Notes under the pieces: generated by a model | What the model saw: only the letters and a program-made list of their open reading frames with translations | Database searches by the model: none | Told to the model about the DNA's origin: nothing | Shown here: positions 1 to 5,319 of the stretch, piece by piece | Layout: every line of letters starts with the position of its first letter | How positions within the stretch are numbered: the first letter of the stretch is position 1 | Position numbers and translations under genes: made by a program | Source of the DNA: Tardiphaga sp. | Lineage (GTDB): Bacteria > Pseudomonadota > Alphaproteobacteria > Rhizobiales > Xanthobacteraceae | NCBI GenBank assembly: GCA_028290325.1 | Contig: JAQGJY010000041.1 | Coordinates: forward strand, 1 to 6,336 | Length of the DNA stretch: 6,336 nucleotides | Direction of reading: 5' to 3'

Positions 1-83
1 TTGTTGGGCGCGGCGCGTGGCCGACCGCGTCGATGCGGGTTTGCGATTGTCTATAGCGAGTTTGGTTGCGATGCCGCAATTCG

Positions 84-111
84 CCTCGTGTCGTTTGGGT
101 GCGACAAGAGG
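84..111 (-). repeat. Inverted repeat 1 of copy A
   Basis: Two 10-nt arms (84-93 and 102-111) pair at 9 of 10 positions around an 8-nt loop. The same structure occurs at 1436-1463. The only difference between the copies (base 97 versus 1449) lies in the loop. It sits about 200 nt past the stop codon of the leftward Bug gene. Its function is unknown. It has no T-run, so it is not a canonical intrinsic terminator. Confidence 0.5.
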
Positions 112-172
112 TCCGGCGTGTTCGTCATTGCCGAAGACCATCAGTCGCTGGGCTTCGAGGGGCCGTGCGCGG

Positions 173-216
173 AAGCAAGCCAGTCTGGCTGGCGATCAAG
201 GAAGACTGGTTTGCTT
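173..216 (-). repeat. Inverted repeat 2 of copy A, possible 3' mRNA stem
   Basis: The 14-nt arms 173-186 and 203-216 are complementary except at pair 179/210, which is G-T on the plus strand (C/A in a minus-strand RNA). The loop is 16 nt. The equivalent pair in copy B is T-A, so both partners have changed. No T-run follows on either strand, so this is a candidate mRNA-stabilising or processing stem rather than a textbook terminator. Confidence 0.6.
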
Positions 217-220
217 GGCG

Positions 221-285
221 CGGATCGGCGGCCTTGCCGCCTATCCGCGCTCCCGCAACTATTTCGCGCGATGACGATCGCGGCG
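221..285. other. 65-bp segment present only in copy A, with a hairpin
   Basis: Relative to copy B, 65 bp are inserted here (or deleted there). The ends share a GGCG repeat, so the exact boundary is ambiguous by a few bases. Most of the segment lies in a hairpin at 218-250: an 8-bp outer stem (218-225 with 243-250), one mismatch, then a 6-bp inner stem (227-232 with 236-241) around a CTT loop. It could be a small REP/MITE-like insertion. A deletion in copy B between GGCG microrepeats would look the same. No transposase is present. Confidence 0.55.
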
Positions 286-308
286 GTCGATGGCCGGGCG
301 GCGCGGCC

Positions 309-1289
309 TCAATTCGTCTTCTTCGCCATGCCGAGCGACTTGATCACCTTGCGCTCGCTCTCGGTCAGCTCGACGACGAATTTCTTGTAATCCTCGGTGT
401 TCTTGTAGTTCGGCACCATGTCGTATTTCGCCAGCGTCGCGATCACGGCGGGATCCTCGATCGCCTTCTTGAACGCATCGTGCAATTTGGCGACGATCTT
501 CGGGTCCATGCCCTTCGGCCCGGCGATGCCGAACGGGGAATCATAGACCATCGGATAGCCGAGTTCTTTGAGCGTCGGCACGTCCTTGAAGTTCGGCGAG
601 CGCTCGCCGGTCCAGACCATCAGCAGCCGCAATTTGCCGCCATCGACGAGCGGTCGCCAGCCGGTGGAATCGGCCTGCAACATGGTGTGCTGGCCCAAGA
701 CCGCCGCGTTGGATTCGGCCTGGCCCTTGAATGGCACCTGCGTCAGCTTGATGCCGGCCTGCTGCGCGATCTGCTCCATGCCGATATGCAGCGAGGTGCC
801 GGCGCCAGGCGTCGCATAGGTCACCTTGCCGGGATTGGCCTTGGCGAAGTCGACGACGTCCTTCCAGGTCTTGAACTGGGACTCGACGTTGGTGGTGACG
901 CCGAAGGTGTAGCCGGTGAGATGCACGATGTAGGTGAAATCGGTCGCCGGATTGAACGACACCTGCTGCATCAGCGGCAGCCGAAACACGGTGATCGGTA
1001 TCTGCGAGATGGTGTAGCCATCGGGCTTGGCGGCGGCGGCCATCGTCGCCGGGCCGACCGTGCCGCTGGCGCCGGCCTTGTTGTCGATCACGATCGGCTG
1101 GCCGAGATGCTTCGACGCGGCCTCGGCGATGGCGCGCATCGATAGGTCGGTGCCGCCGCCGGCGGGCCACGGCACGATCAGCGTGATTGGCTTGGTCGGA
1201 TAGTCCTGCGCGACTGCGGCGGTGCCGATCATGGTGACGACCGACGCCGCGGCGGCGAGTGTGGCGATGGCGCGCTTGATATCGGACAT
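309..1289 (-). CDS. Bug/TctC-family periplasmic solute-binding protein, copy 1
   Basis: This 326-aa protein belongs to the Bug (Bordetella uptake gene)/TctC family, PF03401: periplasmic receptors that bind small carboxylates or similar molecules and usually serve tripartite tricarboxylate transporters. I chose the ATG at 1289 because a GGAGGA ribosome binding site lies just upstream and the sequence opens with a Sec signal peptide: MSDIKR, a hydrophobic Ala/Val stretch, then cleavage expected after AVA at residue 27. Upstream in-frame starts only extend into the spacer. Family features include IVPWPAGGGTD at about residues 38-48, the IDNKAG and KPDGYT segments, and a C-terminal DVPTLKELGYP segment. 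The length is typical for the family. No tctA or tctB gene lies nearby, so it is an orphan receptor here. It is transcribed leftward, 306 nt after a close paralogue, possibly on one mRNA. The substrate cannot be assigned. Confidence 0.93.
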   Translation of the reverse strand: MSDIKRAIATLAAAASVVTMIGTAAVAQDYPTKPITLIVPWPAGGGTDLSMRAIAEAASKHLGQPIVIDNKAGASGTVGPATMAAAAKPDGYTISQIPITVFRLPLMQQVSFNPATDFTYIVHLTGYTFGVTTNVESQFKTWKDVVDFAKANPGKVTYATPGAGTSLHIGMEQIAQQAGIKLTQVPFKGQAESNAAVLGQHTMLQADSTGWRPLVDGGKLRLLMVWTGERSPNFKDVPTLKELGYPMVYDSPFGIAGPKGMDPKIVAKLHDAFKKAIEDPAVIATLAKYDMVPNYKNTEDYKKFVVELTESERKVIKSLGMAKKTN

Positions 1290-1305
1290 TGTGTATTCCT
1301 CCGTG
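1290..1305 (-). promoter_or_regulatory. Ribosome binding site of Bug copy 1
   Basis: Read on the minus strand, the sequence before the ATG is ACGGAGGAATACACA. GGAGGA matches the anti-Shine-Dalgarno core at ordinary spacing. It fixes the start at 1289 and excludes the longer in-frame extension back to about 1493. Confidence 0.75.
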
Positions 1306-1313
1306 GCGCCTTG

Positions 1314-1331
1314 TCGATCGCGAGCGATCGA
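1314..1331. repeat. 18-bp inverted repeat in the leader of Bug copy 1
   Basis: TCGATCGC and GCGATCGA are perfect 8-bp arms around a 2-bp centre. The site ends 24 bp upstream of the Bug start, immediately before the ribosome binding site. It lies outside the duplicated segment visible in this window. It could be an operator or a leader hairpin. GATC/CGATCG-rich palindromes are also common by chance in such GC-rich genomes. Confidence 0.4.
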
Positions 1332-1435
1332 ATGCGAATGGCGCGTGTTTTTTTGTTGGGCGCGGCGCGTGGCCGACCGCGTCGATGCGGGTTTGCGATT
1401 GTCTATAGCGAGTTTGGTTGCGATGCCGCAATTCG

Positions 1436-1463
1436 CCTCGTGTCGTTTAGGTGCGACAAGAGG
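1436..1463 (-). repeat. Inverted repeat 1 of copy B
   Basis: This is the counterpart of 84-111. Arms 1436-1445 and 1454-1463 pair at 9 of 10 positions around an 8-nt loop. Both arms are unchanged from copy A; the single substitution is in the loop. Confidence 0.5.
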
Positions 1464-1524
1464 TCCGGCGTGTTCGTCATTGCCGAAGACCATCAGTCGC
1501 TGGGCTTCGAGGGGCCGTGCGCGG

Positions 1525-1568
1525 AAGCAATCCAGTCTGGCTGGCGATCGAGGAAGACTGGATTGCTT
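1525..1568 (-). repeat. Inverted repeat 2 of copy B, perfect 14-bp stem
   Basis: Arms AAGCAATCCAGTCT (1525-1538) and AGACTGGATTGCTT (1555-1568) are exact reverse complements around a 16-nt loop. The stem lies 28-71 nt past the stop of Bug copy 2, where a 3' processing, stabilising or termination structure would be expected. No U-tract follows. Relative to copy A, the pair 1531/1562 has changed on both sides and is Watson-Crick here. Confidence 0.65.
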
Positions 1569-1595
1569 GGCGGTCGATGGCCCGGCGGCGCGGCC

Positions 1596-2567
1596 TCAAT
1601 TCGTCTTCTTCGCCATGCCGAGCGACTCGATCACCTTGCGCTCGCTCTCGGTCAGCTCGACGACGAATTTCTTGTAATCCTCGGTGTTCTTGTAGTTCGG
1701 CACCATGTCGTATTTCGCCAGTGTCGCGATCACGGCGGGATCCTCGACCGCTTTCTTGAACGCATCGTGCAATTTGGCGACGATCTTCGGGTCCATGCCC
1801 TTCGGCCCGGCGATGCCGAACGGGGAATCGTAGACCATCGGATAGCCGATCTCCTTGAGCGTCGGCACGTCGGGGAAATTCGGCGAGCGCTTGTCGGTCC
1901 AGACCATCAGCAGGCGGAGCTTGCCGGCATCGACCAGCGGCCGCCAGCCGGTCGAATCCGCCTGCAGCATCGTATGCTGGCCGAGCACGGCGGCATTGGT
2001 CTCCGCGCCGCCCTTGAACGGCACTTGCGTCAGCTTGATGCCGGCGAGGCCGGCGATCTGCTCCATGCCGATATGCAGCGAGGTGCCCGCGCCCGGCGAG
2101 GCATAAGTCACCTTGCCCGGATTGGCCTTGGCGAAATCGACAACGTCCTTCCAGGTCTTGAATTGCGATTCGGCACTGGTGGTGACGCCGAAGGTGTAGC
2201 CGGTGAGATGCACGATATAGCTGAAATCGGTCGCGGCGTTCCATGGCACCTGCTGCATCAGCGGCAGCCGAAATACGGTGATCGGAATCTGCGAGATCGT
2301 ATAGCCGTCCGGTTTCGCGCTCGCCGCCATCGTCGCGGGGCCAACCGTACCGCCGCCGCCGGCCTTGTTGTCGATCACGATCGGCTGGCCGAGCTGTTTC
2401 GAGGCGGCGTCGGCGATGGCGCGCATCGAAATGTCGGTCGAGCCGCCGGACGGCCATGGCACGATCAAGGTAATGGGCTTGGTCGGATAGTCCTGCGCGG
2501 CGGCCGGGCCTGCGATCAGCGTCGCCGCCAGCGCCAGTGCCGTCATCGCTATTTTATGCTGTGGCAT
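1596..2567 (-). CDS. Bug/TctC-family periplasmic solute-binding protein, copy 2
   Basis: This 323-aa protein has the same family and role as its neighbour. The ATG at 2567 follows a purine-rich GGGGGAG ribosome binding site. The first 24 residues form a Sec signal peptide (MPQHK, hydrophobic core, cleavage expected after AAA, mature start QDYPTK) that is unrelated to that of copy 1. The mature part is also 299 aa, aligns with no gaps, and differs at about 26 positions by my count (about 91% identity). IVPWPSGGSTD is at about residues 35-45. The substitutions cluster in the N-terminal two thirds, and the C-terminal 80 residues are nearly identical. It is the promoter-proximal gene of the leftward pair and diverges from the VOC genes. 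Ligand specificity could differ between the two, but nothing in the sequence identifies the ligand. Confidence 0.93.
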   Translation of the reverse strand: MPQHKIAMTALALAATLIAGPAAAQDYPTKPITLIVPWPSGGSTDISMRAIADAASKQLGQPIVIDNKAGGGGTVGPATMAASAKPDGYTISQIPITVFRLPLMQQVPWNAATDFSYIVHLTGYTFGVTTSAESQFKTWKDVVDFAKANPGKVTYASPGAGTSLHIGMEQIAGLAGIKLTQVPFKGGAETNAAVLGQHTMLQADSTGWRPLVDAGKLRLLMVWTDKRSPNFPDVPTLKEIGYPMVYDSPFGIAGPKGMDPKIVAKLHDAFKKAVEDPAVIATLAKYDMVPNYKNTEDYKKFVVELTESERKVIESLGMAKKTN

Positions 2568-2763
2568 GTCCCGTACTCCCCCTGCGCCCCGATCGTTTGC
2601 CGGGGTCTACTTTTGATCGGCGCAGTGAACGATGATTTCGCGCCCGCCGCAATTCCCCGATCGGCGCAGGCGTGCGACATTCGGTCCGCGAAATAAACGC
2701 GGCACCGATGTCGGATCGGCGTGCTTTGGTCCGTCCTGAGGGGGCATCGCAAAGGAGCTGGCC
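2568..2763. promoter_or_regulatory. Divergent intergenic region between Bug copy 2 and the VOC pair
   Basis: These 196 bp must hold promoters in both directions, although I see no strong sigma-70 pair. The octamer GATCGGCG occurs three times in the same orientation, starting at 2615, 2659 and 2714 (spacings of 44 and 55 bp, multiples of 11). That is compatible with same-face binding by a regulator but could be chance. An AAGGAG ribosome binding site for the VOC gene lies at about 2752-2757. Confidence 0.35.
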
Positions 2764-3195
2764 ATGGCCAAGATGATTTTCGTCAATCTTCCCGTCACCG
2801 ATCTGCCGCGCGCCAAGGCGTTCTATGAGGCGATCGGATTCACCAACAATCTCAATTTCACCGATGACACCGCGGCCTGCATGGTGCTGACGGACGTCAT
2901 CCACGTGATGCTGCTGACGCACGACAAGTTCATGCATTTCTCGCCACGGAAAATCGGCGATGCGAAAACGACCTGTCAGGTGCTGCTGTGTATCTCCGCC
3001 GACAGCCGCGCCGACGTCGATTCCATGATCGAGAAGGCGAAGACGGCCGGCGGCGCCATCGATGTCATGCCGACGGACGAATATGACTTCATGTACGGCC
3101 GCAACTTCGAGGATCTTGACGGCCACCTGTGGGCGCCGATGTGGATGGATCCCGCCGCCGCCGCCAGCGGTCCGCCCGCGACGTCGCAATCCTGA
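2764..3195 (+). CDS. VOC-superfamily (glyoxalase/bleomycin-resistance-like) protein
   Basis: This 143-aa single-domain protein of the vicinal oxygen chelate superfamily starts at the ATG following AAGGAG. It begins with the typical first beta-alpha unit, MIFVNLPVTDLPRAKAFYEAIGF (residues 4 onward, shown by the VTDLPRAKAFYEAIGF core). The second half ends in the characteristic FEDLDGHLWAPMWMD strand (about 115-129). The last 14 residues are an Ala/Pro/Ser-rich tail. VOC members include glyoxalases, dioxygenases and antibiotic-binding proteins, so the reaction cannot be named. In many VOC enzymes an acidic metal ligand sits in the last strand; the residue near that place here is Ala124, which may mean a non-catalytic or differently liganded protein. 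It is cytosolic and is the first gene of a two-gene operon. Confidence 0.85.
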   Translation: MAKMIFVNLPVTDLPRAKAFYEAIGFTNNLNFTDDTAACMVLTDVIHVMLLTHDKFMHFSPRKIGDAKTTCQVLLCISADSRADVDSMIEKAKTAGGAIDVMPTDEYDFMYGRNFEDLDGHLWAPMWMDPAAAASGPPATSQS

Positions 3196-3206
3196 GGAGC
3201 ACCATC

Positions 3207-3680
3207 ATGTCCAAGATCACACCCTGTCTGTGGTTCGCGACCGAAGCCGAAGCGGCCGCGAATTTTTACGTGTCGCTACTGCCGAACTCGCGGGTCACGC
3301 ATGTCCAGCGCAGCCCGATGGACAATCCGTCCGGCAAGGCCGGCTCCGTGCTGGTGGTCAATTTCGAACTCGCCGGCCAGAGCTACATGGCGTTGAACGG
3401 CAACCAGCCGAACGCGTTCAGCCAGGCGGTATCGTTCATGGTCGATTGCGAGGATCAGGCCGAGGTCGATCGGCTGTGGAATGCGTTGTGCGAAGGTGGC
3501 GCGCCGGTGCAATGCGGCTGGCTCAAGGATCGTTACGGCGTGTCGTGGCAGATCGTGCCGAAAGTGATGCTGCGATTGCTGGGCGATCCCGATCCGGCAC
3601 GGGCGAAGCGCGCGATGGCGGCGATGATGACGATGGTCAAGCTCGACGTCGCCGCGTTGGAGCAGGCGGCGGCGGGGTAG
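3207..3680 (+). CDS. PhnB-like VOC-family protein
   Basis: This 157-aa protein resembles the PhnB/'3-demethylubiquinone-9 3-methyltransferase' group (PF06983) of the VOC superfamily. That name is historical and does not prove methyltransferase activity. Visible features are ITPCLWFATEAEAAANFYVS (residues 4-23) with LLPNSR after it, a central SFMVDCEDQAEVDRLW segment (76-91), DRYGVSWQIVP (108-118), and a basic helical C-terminus rich in Ala and Met. The ATG at 3207 was chosen because GAGGAG lies 8 nt upstream and overlaps the stop of the preceding gene. A longer in-frame start at 3129 would overlap that gene by 67 bp without a ribosome binding site. The 11-nt gap implies co-transcription. The function of the pair is unknown. 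Confidence 0.87.
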   Translation: MSKITPCLWFATEAEAAANFYVSLLPNSRVTHVQRSPMDNPSGKAGSVLVVNFELAGQSYMALNGNQPNAFSQAVSFMVDCEDQAEVDRLWNALCEGGAPVQCGWLKDRYGVSWQIVPKVMLRLLGDPDPARAKRAMAAMMTMVKLDVAALEQAAAG

Positions 3681-3720
3681 GGCGAATCGAAACATGCAAG
3701 TGCTGCGTTTCGTCTCCCCA

Positions 3721-3738
3721 GCGATGCGCGCGCATCGC
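3721..3738. repeat. 18-bp perfect palindrome
   Basis: GCGATGCGCGCGCATCGC is its own reverse complement. It is followed directly by an overlapping CATCGCGATG palindrome. It lies 40 bp past the stop of the PhnB-like gene. It may be part of a dispersed GC-rich repeat; its function is not known. Confidence 0.5.
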
Positions 3739-3839
3739 GATGTGCGAGGGGGCGGAGCGGCCGAAGGCGGGGCCCTGTGAGGGGGCCTGTTCAAGCGGGA
3801 CAGCTAACCCCTTGCCCGACTTCGCCGCGCGAGGTCACC

Positions 3840-3882
3840 CCCTCGCCCCGGGCAAAGCAATTTGCTTTGCCCGGGGCGAGGG
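3840..3882 (+). terminator. 43-nt perfect hairpin, possible terminator or REP-like element
   Basis: Arms 3840-3860 and 3862-3882 (21 nt each) are exact reverse complements around a single central T. The outer half is GC-rich (CCCTCGCCCCGGGC) and the inner part is AAAGCAA. A short T-run (TTTT) follows about 7 nt later on the plus strand. It could therefore terminate transcripts from the VOC pair before the MFS gene. Such a perfect, near-symmetrical stem also fits the dispersed palindromic repeats I recall as common in Bradyrhizobium-type genomes. Confidence 0.5.
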
Positions 3883-3898
3883 ATGGCATTTTCCCCGG

Positions 3899-3927
3899 TT
3901 GACCGCGCTCTGATCCTGGCGCTTAGC
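3899..3927 (+). promoter_or_regulatory. Weak promoter candidate for the MFS gene
   Basis: TTGACC (3899-3904) is a good -35 hexamer. The sequence 17 bp later, CTTAGC (3922-3927), is a poor -10. A start near 3935 would give a leader of about 30 nt before the ATG at 3966. A promoter is needed somewhere here because the preceding hairpin probably separates the two transcription units. Confidence 0.25.
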
Positions 3928-3965
3928 TTGCCGCCAAACGGCACGGCAGATCAGGGGCGACACGC

Positions 3966-5285
3966 ATGAGCGAGGCGACAACAACCGCTGCGGGCGAGAT
4001 CGAACGCAGCACCATCCGCGCGATCTCGTGGCGGCTGATTCCGTTTCTGATCCTGGCTTATTTCCTGTCCTATCTCGACCGCGTGAACCTGTCGTTCGCC
4101 GCGCTGACGATGAACGCCGACCTGAAATTCTCGCCGCTGGTGTTCTCATGGGGCGCGGGCATTTTCTTCATCGGCTATTTTCTGTTCGAGGTGCCGAGCA
4201 ATATCGCGCTGGAGAAGTTCGGCGCGCGGCGCTGGATCGCGCGCATCATGGTGACGTGGGGTGCGATCTCCGCGCTGATGGCGATCGTCAGCGGGCCGTG
4301 GAGCTTCTATGCGCTGCGCTTCCTGCTCGGCGTCGCCGAGGCGGGCTTCTTTCCCGGCATCATCCTGTATCTGACCTACTGGTATCCGGCCGAGTATCGC
4401 GCGCGGTTTCTCGCCGCCTTTGCCGTGGCCGTGCCGGTCTCGACCGTGATCGGCGCGCCGGTGTCCGGCCTGCTGCTCGGCCTCGACGGCATGATGGGTC
4501 TGCGCGGCTGGCAGTGGCTGTTCATCATCGAAGGCATTCCCTCGGTGATCCTCGGCGTCGTGACGTGGTTCTATCTCACCGACCGGCCCGAGAAGGCCGC
4601 TTGGCTGACGGCCGAGCAGAAAGCGTGGCTGTCGGCCAAGCTCGCGAGCGAGCAGGCGGCCAAGCACTCCTCCGGCCACATGACGCTGCGGCAGGCGCTG
4701 ACGTCGTCCAAGGTGCTGGTGCTGAGCGCGGTCTATTTCGGCTTCGTCGCGGCCCTCTACGGCATGCAGTTCTGGCTTCCGCAGATCGTCAAGGCGTTCG
4801 GCTTCTCCAACGCGCAGACCGGCTTCGTCACGGCGGTGCCGTATCTGTTCGGCGCGATCGCGATGATCGCCTGGGCGCGGCATTCCGACCAGACCCGCGA
4901 GCGCGTCTGGCATGTCGGGTTGCCCTTGCTGCTGATCGCGGCGGCTTTGTTCGTGTCCGGCTACGTCACCGATCCGGTGATCGTGATGGGGGCGTTGATC
5001 GTCGCCGCGATCGGCGTGTTCTGTACCTTCGGCGTGTTCTGGACCTTGCCGACCGCGTGGCTGAGCGGCACGGCGGCGGCGGGCGGCATCGCGATGATCA
5101 ACTCGATCGGCAATCTGGCCGGTTTCGGCGGGCCGTATCTGATCGGCTTCATCAAGGATTCGACCGGCTCGACGGCGATCGGTCTGATGGTGCTGGCGAT
5201 CATGCCGCTGATCGCCGGCCTCCTCGTGCTGACCGGCAACCATCGCTCGGAGACGGAATTTGTCGCGGCGCAGCCCGCGAAGTAG
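3966..5285 (+). CDS. MFS transporter, anion:cation symporter (ACS) type
   Basis: This 439-aa, 12-helix inner-membrane protein of the major facilitator superfamily is most like the ACS family, whose members take up organic anions such as tartrate, phthalate, hydroxyphenylacetate or hexarates with protons. Family marks are SYLDRVNLSFA in helix 1 (about 35-45, with Asp38, Arg39 and Asn41), GYFLFEVPSN (70-79), the loop 2-3 motif LEKFGARRW (82-90), RFLLGVAEAGFFPG in helix 4, WYPAEYRAR after it, and RGWQWLFIIEGIPS at helix 6. A central hydrophilic loop with Glu/Lys/Ala-rich helices separates the halves. The length is typical. The ATG follows AGGGGCG. It is followed after 34 nt by a flavin-reductase-domain gene, probably in one operon. 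The context suggests import of an organic acid for catabolism, but the substrate is not identifiable. Confidence 0.92.
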   Translation: MSEATTTAAGEIERSTIRAISWRLIPFLILAYFLSYLDRVNLSFAALTMNADLKFSPLVFSWGAGIFFIGYFLFEVPSNIALEKFGARRWIARIMVTWGAISALMAIVSGPWSFYALRFLLGVAEAGFFPGIILYLTYWYPAEYRARFLAAFAVAVPVSTVIGAPVSGLLLGLDGMMGLRGWQWLFIIEGIPSVILGVVTWFYLTDRPEKAAWLTAEQKAWLSAKLASEQAAKHSSGHMTLRQALTSSKVLVLSAVYFGFVAALYGMQFWLPQIVKAFGFSNAQTGFVTAVPYLFGAIAMIAWARHSDQTRERVWHVGLPLLLIAAALFVSGYVTDPVIVMGALIVAAIGVFCTFGVFWTLPTAWLSGTAAAGGIAMINSIGNLAGFGGPYLIGFIKDSTGSTAIGLMVLAIMPLIAGLLVLTGNHRSETEFVAAQPAK

Positions 5286-5307
5286 TCTGCGCGATGCAAC
5301 GCCTCTG

Positions 5308-5319
5308 AAGGATTCGCAC
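5308..5319 (+). promoter_or_regulatory. Ribosome binding site supporting the GTG start
   Basis: GAAGGA lies about 7 nt before the GTG at 5320. It is the only Shine-Dalgarno-like match near either candidate start, and so decides between GTG 5320 and ATG 5260. Confidence 0.6.

Larger units (their letters stand above)
1..308. repeat. Duplicated spacer downstream of the first Bug gene (copy A)
   Basis: This stretch holds no convincing gene. Bases 1-220 match 1353-1572 with only four substitutions (at 97, 179, 198 and 210). Bases 286-308 match 1573-1595 with one substitution (296), and the similarity runs on into the 3' ends of the two Bug genes. Bases 221-285 have no counterpart in the other copy. 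The reading frames that cross it on the plus strand lack family resemblance and a ribosome binding site. The repeat is already in progress at base 1, so its left boundary is not seen. Confidence 0.9.
1353..1595. repeat. Duplicated spacer between the two Bug genes (copy B)
   Basis: This second copy of the 1-308 spacer lies downstream of Bug copy 2 and upstream of Bug copy 1. It has no 65-bp insert. Over 220 aligned bases it differs at four positions, making the noncoding DNA about 98% identical, which is more conserved than the 5' halves of the flanking genes. No gene is supported in it. A run of seven T (1348-1354) marks its left boundary with the unique leader of Bug copy 1. Confidence 0.9.
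3681..3965. other. Gene-free spacer between the PhnB-like and MFS genes
   Basis: No coding sequence is supported here. The frames that cross it have low-complexity Arg/Pro composition and no family resemblance. It holds two strong palindromes (3721-3738 and 3840-3882), a G-rich tract around 3748-3787, and a weak promoter candidate before the MFS gene. Confidence 0.7.

Noticed and set aside
1348..1354. Seven-T run as a plus-strand intrinsic terminator
   Set aside because: No stem immediately precedes it on the plus strand, and no plus-strand gene ends there. It simply marks the edge of the duplicated spacer.
309..1493. Longer start for Bug copy 1, giving 394 aa
   Set aside because: The extra 68 residues cover the spacer, and the signal peptide and GGAGGA ribosome binding site both point to the ATG at 1289.
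66..2696. Long plus-strand reading frames running antisense through both Bug genes (66-1145 and 1311-2696)
   Set aside because: They are frames opposite strongly supported PF03401 genes in GC-rich DNA. The products are His/Arg/Gly-rich, lack domain resemblance and lack ribosome binding sites. Their similarity to each other follows from the duplication.
2554..3189. Minus-strand 211-aa frame opposite the first VOC gene
   Set aside because: It is a shadow of a well-supported VOC gene, with no family resemblance and an Arg/His/Gly-rich composition.
3129..3206. N-terminal extension of the PhnB-like protein
   Set aside because: It would overlap the preceding gene by 67 bp, reads as an Arg-rich stretch, and lacks a ribosome binding site. 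The start at 3207 has one.
4146..5243. Minus-strand 365-aa frame opposite the MFS gene
   Set aside because: It is hydrophilic and Arg/Asp/His-rich with no recognisable domain. The plus strand encodes a typical 12-helix transporter.
5260..5319. ATG start at 5260 for the flavin reductase-domain protein
   Set aside because: It overlaps the MFS gene and adds non-homologous Arg/Ser-rich residues without a Shine-Dalgarno. GTG at 5320 has GAAGGA upstream.
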